Of a DNA stretch of 64,000 bases, positions 58,496-64,000 are shown piece after piece. Within the stretch, counting starts at the first letter, position 1; each line of letters begins with the position of its first letter. The notes under the pieces are model-generated. The model was not told where the DNA came from. It made no database searches and saw only the letters and a list, made by a program, of their open reading frames with translations. This stretch comes from Hyphomicrobiales bacterium. GTDB taxonomy: Bacteria; Pseudomonadota; Alphaproteobacteria; Rhizobiales; Beijerinckiaceae. The translations under genes and the position numbers were made by a program. Where the stretch lies: contig UCLR01000030.1 of the NCBI GenBank assembly GCA_900473415.1, forward strand, positions 1 through 64,000, read 5' to 3'.

Positions 58496-58894
58496 TCACC
58501 ACATGTCGAGCGCGACGCGGGCTTCGTCGGACATGCGCGACTGATCCCAGGGCGGGTCGAAGGTCATGTTGACCGTCACGCCCGCAATGCCCGGCACCGT
58601 GCTGACCGCGTTCTCGACCCAGCCCGGCATCTCGCCGGCGACCGGACAGCCAGGCGCCGTCAGCGTCATGTCGATGACGACCTGCCGGTCGTCGCCGATG
58701 TCGACGCGATAGATCAGCCCGAGCTCGTAGATGTCGGCCGGGATTTCCGGGTCGTAGACGGTCTTCAGCGCCGCGACGATGTCATCCGTCAGCCGGTCAA
58801 TCTCCTCCGGCGGAAGCGTGGAACCGGTGTCGACCGTGGGCTCGTTCGGCTTGAGGCCGTCGTCCTTCACGGCGATGGAATCGGATGTGGCCAA
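58496..58894 (-). CDS. sufT: SufT (DUF59) Fe-S assembly protein
   Basis: A 132-residue protein whose C-terminal 100 residues are a MIP18/DUF59 domain (VYDPEIPADIYELGLIYRVD, MTLTAPGCPVAGEMP). SufT aids cluster maturation under high iron demand. Last gene of the contiguous sufBCD-tautomerase-sufS-sufT run, 18 bp after sufS. Confidence 0.93.
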   Translation of the reverse strand: MATSDSIAVKDDGLKPNEPTVDTGSTLPPEEIDRLTDDIVAALKTVYDPEIPADIYELGLIYRVDIGDDRQVVIDMTLTAPGCPVAGEMPGWVENAVSTVPGIAGVTVNMTFDPPWDQSRMSDEARVALDMW

Positions 58895-58912
58895 GGCTCG
58901 ATCCTCGTTGAC

Positions 58913-60151
58913 TTAAGCGAACAGGCTTTCGGCCTTCCGCAGGGCATCCACCAGCGTGTCGACCTCTTCCAGCGTGTTGTAGAGGCCGAACGAGGCGCGG
59001 CAGGTCGATGTCACCCCATATCGTGCCAAAAGCGGCATCGCGCAATGGGTGCCAGCACGGACTGCGACACCAGCGCGGTCGATCACGGTGGCGACATCAT
59101 GGGCATGGGCGCCCTTCATCTCGAAGGCGATGATCGCGCCCTTATCCTTCGCCTTGCCGAAGATGCGCAGCGAGTTCATCTCGCCGAGCCGCTCCATCGC
59201 ATAGGCGCCGAGCCGGGCCTCATGCGCCGCGATATTCTCGCGCCCCAGCGCCATCATGTAGTCGAGCGCAGCGCCCAGCCCGACAGCCTCGACGATCGCC
59301 GGCGTGCCGGCCTCGAAGCGATGCGGCGGGTCGTTATAGGTGACCGTATCCTCGGTCACGGTAACGATCATCTCACCGCCGCCCTCGTAAGGCGGCAGCT
59401 TGTCGAGCCATTCCTTCTTGCCCCAAAGCACGCCGGAACCAGTCGGCCCGTACGTCTTATGGCCGGTGAAGGTGTAGAAGTCGCAGCCCAGCGCCTGGAC
59501 GTCGACCGGCAGGTGGACCGCGCCCTGGCTGCCATCGACCACCAGCGGGACGCCGTGCGCCCGGCAAATACCGGCGACCTCGGCGATCGGCACGATCGTG
59601 CCAGTGGCGTTCGACATGTGAGTCAGCGCCACGACTTTGGTGCGTGGCGTGATCAGCTTCTCGAACTCCTCGACAAGGAAATTGCCCTCGTCGTCGATCG
59701 GCGCCCATTTGATCACCGCGCCATGCCGCTCGCGCCAGTAATGCCAGGGCACGATGTTGGAATGGTGCTCGAGGATCGACAGGATGATCTCGTCGCCCTC
59801 GCCGAGCTTCAGATATTGGCCGAGCGACGAGGCAACCGCGTTGAGTGACCCGGTCGAGGAGCGCGTGAAGATGATCTCTTCGAGATGCGCTGCGTTGAGG
59901 AAGCGCCGGGCGCTCTCGCGCGCCGCCTCATAGGCCTCGGTCGAGGCGTTGGCGAGGTAGTGCAGGCCGCGGTGGACATTGGCGTAGTCCTCCCGCATCA
60001 GCCGCGTCATCGCCTCGATCACCGCTTCGGGCTTCTGCGCTGAGGCGGCGTTGTCGAGATAGACCAGCGGCTTGCCATAGACTTCCCGACCAAGAATCTT
60101 GAAGTCCTTGCGGATGGCCGCAACGTCGTAGGGCTTGATCGGGGCGTTCAT
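58913..60151 (-). CDS. sufS: Cysteine desulfurase SufS
   Basis: A 412-residue PLP enzyme donating sulfur from cysteine. PLP lysine in FTGHKTYGPTG, catalytic cysteine in GVTSTCRASFGLYN, and the class II SufS length. ATG 60151 follows the tautomerase stop by two bases, implying coupled translation. The ATG at 60214 inside the tautomerase is rejected. Confidence 0.96.
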   Translation of the reverse strand: MNAPIKPYDVAAIRKDFKILGREVYGKPLVYLDNAASAQKPEAVIEAMTRLMREDYANVHRGLHYLANASTEAYEAARESARRFLNAAHLEEIIFTRSSTGSLNAVASSLGQYLKLGEGDEIILSILEHHSNIVPWHYWRERHGAVIKWAPIDDEGNFLVEEFEKLITPRTKVVALTHMSNATGTIVPIAEVAGICRAHGVPLVVDGSQGAVHLPVDVQALGCDFYTFTGHKTYGPTGSGVLWGKKEWLDKLPPYEGGGEMIVTVTEDTVTYNDPPHRFEAGTPAIVEAVGLGAALDYMMALGRENIAAHEARLGAYAMERLGEMNSLRIFGKAKDKGAIIAFEMKGAHAHDVATVIDRAGVAVRAGTHCAMPLLARYGVTSTCRASFGLYNTLEEVDTLVDALRKAESLFA

Positions 60152-60153
60152 CG

Positions 60154-60363
60154 TCAGGCCTTTCCGGGCGAGGCCGGAGCCTTGTCGGCGACGAGTTCGC
60201 CGGCATGGCCCCAATCCTCGCGCTCGATCTCCTGGATCACGATATGGGTGTTCTGCGGGTTCTTGCCGAGCACGCGCACCAGCGTCTCGGTGAACTCCTT
60301 GACAATCTCGGCCTTCTGCTGGCGCGTCGCGCCCTTGGTGATCTGGAGATTGATGTACGGCAT
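60154..60363 (-). CDS. 4-oxalocrotonate tautomerase-family protein
   Basis: A 69-residue protein starting MPYINLQ, with the N-terminal proline after Met removal that serves as the catalytic base of 4-OT enzymes, then ATRQQKAEIVKEFTETLVRV. Its ATG shares a base with the sufD stop and it sits two bases before sufS, so it is fully embedded in the suf operon. A link to Fe-S assembly is unknown. Confidence 0.85.
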   Translation of the reverse strand: MPYINLQITKGATRQQKAEIVKEFTETLVRVLGKNPQNTHIVIQEIEREDWGHAGELVADKAPASPGKA

Positions 60364-61712
60364 CAGACGGTGCTCACCTGCGAATTGGCCTCGCGCGCGG
60401 CGAGCCACGCCTCGACCTCGGACATCACGAGCTCGCGCACGCTCTCATCCGCAATGAACTCGGCCGCCTCGCCGGCGAAGGCCTGCAGCACAAGCGCCTC
60501 GGCTTGCGGACGCGGCAGGCCGCGCGCCATCAGGTAGAAGAGCTGGTCGCCGTCGATCTGCGCAACCGTCGCGCCATGGCCGCAGACCACGTCGTCGGCG
60601 AAGATCTCCAGCTCCGGCTTGTTGAACATCGACGCGCCCTCGTTGAGGAGCAGCGCATTGCTCTTCATGCCGCCATCGGTCTTCTGCGCATGCGGACGCA
60701 CGATGACCTTGCCCTGGAACACGCCGGTCGCCTCGCCGCCGATGATCGACTTGAAGAGCTCGCGGCTGGTGCCGTGCGGAACCTCATGGTCGACGACCAG
60801 CGTCACGTCCGAGTGCTCGGAGCCCCCGAGCAGATTGACGCCGCGCAGGCCCATCTCGCTGTGCTCGCCGGCATAGCGGACGAAATGCTGCTGGCGCACG
60901 GTGCCGGCATTGCAGACCAGCGCGAAGGAATCGAACTTGGCCTGGGCGCCAATGGTAGCGAGCAGGCTCTGCACCTGCACGCTGGCGGCGGCCTGGCGGG
61001 TCACGAGGCGGATATGTTGGATCTCGCTGCCGTCTCCCGTCTCGATGACGATAGCTCCGTTGATCTGCTGGGCAGCATCACCCGCCGTCTCGCTGACCTC
61101 GACGACCGTCGCCTTGCTCTCGGCCCCGGCCAGAACGGCCGAGCGATGGAACACCGACCGCTCCTCTACGCCGGAGGAGAGCGAGACGATCACCACCGGC
61201 TTCGCCAACTCGACGCCATCGGCGATCTCGACGAAAACACCGTCGCGCATCAGCGCCGTGTTGAGCATAAGGCCGGTATCGTCGGCGCCGACCGAAGGGC
61301 CGGAAAGGATGCGGGTCAGGTCCTCACGGGGCGAGACCAGCGCGTCGGCGAGGGACTGCACCGAGACACCCTCGGGAATGCCATCGAGATCGGACAGCTC
61401 GGCCGCAAAAACGCCGTCAACCAGCACAAGGCGCAGGCCATCGAGCTTGAGCGCCGCAAGCCGCGCCTTGACGGCATCAGTAGCCTTGACACCGTCGGCG
61501 AGCGGGCGCGCCTCGCGCAGCAGCGTGCGCAGATCGGTATAGCGCCACGATTCCAGCCGGCGATGCGGCAGGCCCTTGGCCTCAAAGCCGGCGAAGGCGT
61601 CCTCGCGCAGCTTGCGGACGGCCGGCCCGCCCGGCAGCTCGGCCTTGGCGTCGGCATATTGCTGGGCGAGCTGCTGCTCCGCCGCCGTCTTCAGCGGGGT
61701 AACAATGGCCAT
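60363..61712 (-). CDS. sufD: SufD scaffold subunit
   Basis: A 449-residue beta-helix protein of the SufBCD complex. The SufB/SufD C-terminal block (NKPELEIFADDVVCGHGATVAQID, LFYLMARGLP) is clear. Its ATG shares the final A of the sufC stop codon (TAATG). Confidence 0.95.
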   Translation of the reverse strand: MAIVTPLKTAAEQQLAQQYADAKAELPGGPAVRKLREDAFAGFEAKGLPHRRLESWRYTDLRTLLREARPLADGVKATDAVKARLAALKLDGLRLVLVDGVFAAELSDLDGIPEGVSVQSLADALVSPREDLTRILSGPSVGADDTGLMLNTALMRDGVFVEIADGVELAKPVVIVSLSSGVEERSVFHRSAVLAGAESKATVVEVSETAGDAAQQINGAIVIETGDGSEIQHIRLVTRQAAASVQVQSLLATIGAQAKFDSFALVCNAGTVRQQHFVRYAGEHSEMGLRGVNLLGGSEHSDVTLVVDHEVPHGTSRELFKSIIGGEATGVFQGKVIVRPHAQKTDGGMKSNALLLNEGASMFNKPELEIFADDVVCGHGATVAQIDGDQLFYLMARGLPRPQAEALVLQAFAGEAAEFIADESVRELVMSEVEAWLAAREANSQVSTV

Positions 61713-62464
61713 TACGCCGCCTCCCCATAGGAAGCATAGCCGCTCTTCTCGAGCTCGAGCGCCAGCTCCTTGCCGCCCGTCCGCACGATCTTGCCCTGCG
61801 ACATGACATGCACCGTGTCCGGCACGATATGGTCGAGCAGGCGCTGATAGTGGGTGATGACCAAGAAGCCGCGGCTCTTGTCGCGCAGCGCGTTGACACC
61901 CTCGGCGACAATGCGCAGCGCGTCGATGTCGAGGCCGGAATCGGTCTCGTCGAGGATGCACATAGACGGCGAAAGCAGAGCCATCTGAAGGATTTCCATG
62001 CGCTTCTTCTCACCGCCCGAGAAGCCGACATTGAGCGGCCGGCGCAGCATGTCCTTGGCGATGCCGAGCTTGTCGGCCGCAGCGTTGACCTGCTTGATGA
62101 AGTCAGGGGTCAGCAGTTCAGCCTCGCCGCGCGCCTTGCGCTGCGCGTTCATCGCCGCCTTCAGGAAGGTCATGGTGGCGACGCCCGGGATCTCCAGCGG
62201 GTATTGGAAAGCCAGGAAGATGCCGGCGGCGGCCCGCTGATCGGCCTCCATCTCCAGCACGTTCTCGCCGTTGAGCAGGATCTCGCCTTCGAGGACCTCA
62301 TAGTCCTCCTTGCCAGCGATGACGTAGGAGAGCGTCGACTTGCCGGAGCCGTTCGGCCCCATGATGGCGGCGACCTCACCGTCGTTCACTGTGAGGTTGA
62401 GGCCATTGAGGATCTGCTTGTCCTCATCGGCGATCTTGACGACCAGATTGCGGATTTCGAGCAT
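61712..62464 (-). CDS. sufC: SufC ATPase
   Basis: A 250-residue ABC-type ATPase driving cluster assembly on SufB/SufD. Walker A (GPNGSGKST), Q-loop, signature ([13 protein letters not shown]) and Walker B ([11 protein letters not shown]). 112 bp after sufB. Confidence 0.97.
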   Translation of the reverse strand: MLEIRNLVVKIADEDKQILNGLNLTVNDGEVAAIMGPNGSGKSTLSYVIAGKEDYEVLEGEILLNGENVLEMEADQRAAAGIFLAFQYPLEIPGVATMTFLKAAMNAQRKARGEAELLTPDFIKQVNAAADKLGIAKDMLRRPLNVGFSGGEKKRMEILQMALLSPSMCILDETDSGLDIDALRIVAEGVNALRDKSRGFLVITHYQRLLDHIVPDTVHVMSQGKIVRTGGKELALELEKSGYASYGEAA

Positions 62465-62576
62465 GTTCGTGTCCAGTGTTCTGCCGCGTTATGCCCGGCC
62501 TTGTGCCAAGCATCCACGACTTGAGCGTTCCAAAGAAAGACGTGAATGGCCGGGACAAACCCGACCATGGCGGGCT

Positions 62577-64000
<1,424 letters not shown>

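Noticed and set aside
59360..59375. Half-site resembling the palindrome (GGTAACG)
   Set aside because: Only one half, inside the sufS coding sequence, no symmetry.

Overview
The window is a GC-rich alphaproteobacterial chromosome segment, most likely from Hyphomicrobiales (a Bosea- or Methylobacterium-like relative; family level is inference). The main evidence is a collinear housekeeping block: ftsB-like, pdhA, pdhB (E1-beta with its own lipoyl domain), pdhC, SGNH hydrolase, lpd, lipA, COQ10-like, cinA, ispDF (fused), dusB, ntrB, ntrC, ntrY, ntrX, hfq, hflX and, convergent, mazG. This order is typical of the group. Core genes (glnB-glnA, parE, the suf operon) continue to the right edge.

Layout. 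1-1.15 kb: an IS30-family insertion sequence. 1.19-7.47 kb (minus strand): a seven-gene MoxR/DUF58/VWA/TPR/BatD operon, tightly overlapped. 7.6-14 kb: an accessory locus with a secreted formylglycine-type sulfatase, a secreted HAD phosphatase, a decayed maturase (FGE) fragment, a putative winged-helix/TolB-like regulator, an outer-membrane MetA/SphA-like protein, a secreted small protein and small ORFs, followed by an orphan TTT substrate-binding protein. 15-31.7 kb: recX, arfB, mazG, hflX, hfq, the ntr two-component genes, dusB, ispDF, cinA and lipA. 31.8-40.3 kb: small membrane proteins, a secreted hydrolase, and the pyruvate dehydrogenase genes. 40.4-43.7 kb: tRNA-Lys(UUU), several small ORFs, a PRC-barrel protein and nnrE/nnrD. 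44-45.8 kb: glnB-glnA. 45.9-55.4 kb: a polysaccharide-type flippase, parE, LysR, Flp-like peptide, hydrolase, DEAD helicase, diguanylate cyclase and TfoX-like. 55.4-64 kb: suf genes, with sufA split from sufT by an Ldh/YjbR/PhzF block and a tautomerase gene inserted between sufD and sufS.

Most notable signal: a 15-bp near-palindrome, CTGTAACGGTTACAG, occurs in four intergenic regions only within 7.5-13.8 kb. The sites lie 60-101 bp upstream of moxR, the sulfatase, the MetA-like porin and a small secreted protein, in the same orientation relative to each gene. This suggests one regulon joining an exported sulfatase/phosphatase locus with the neighbouring MoxR/Bat envelope operon; the winged-helix protein encoded there is the obvious but unproven candidate regulator.
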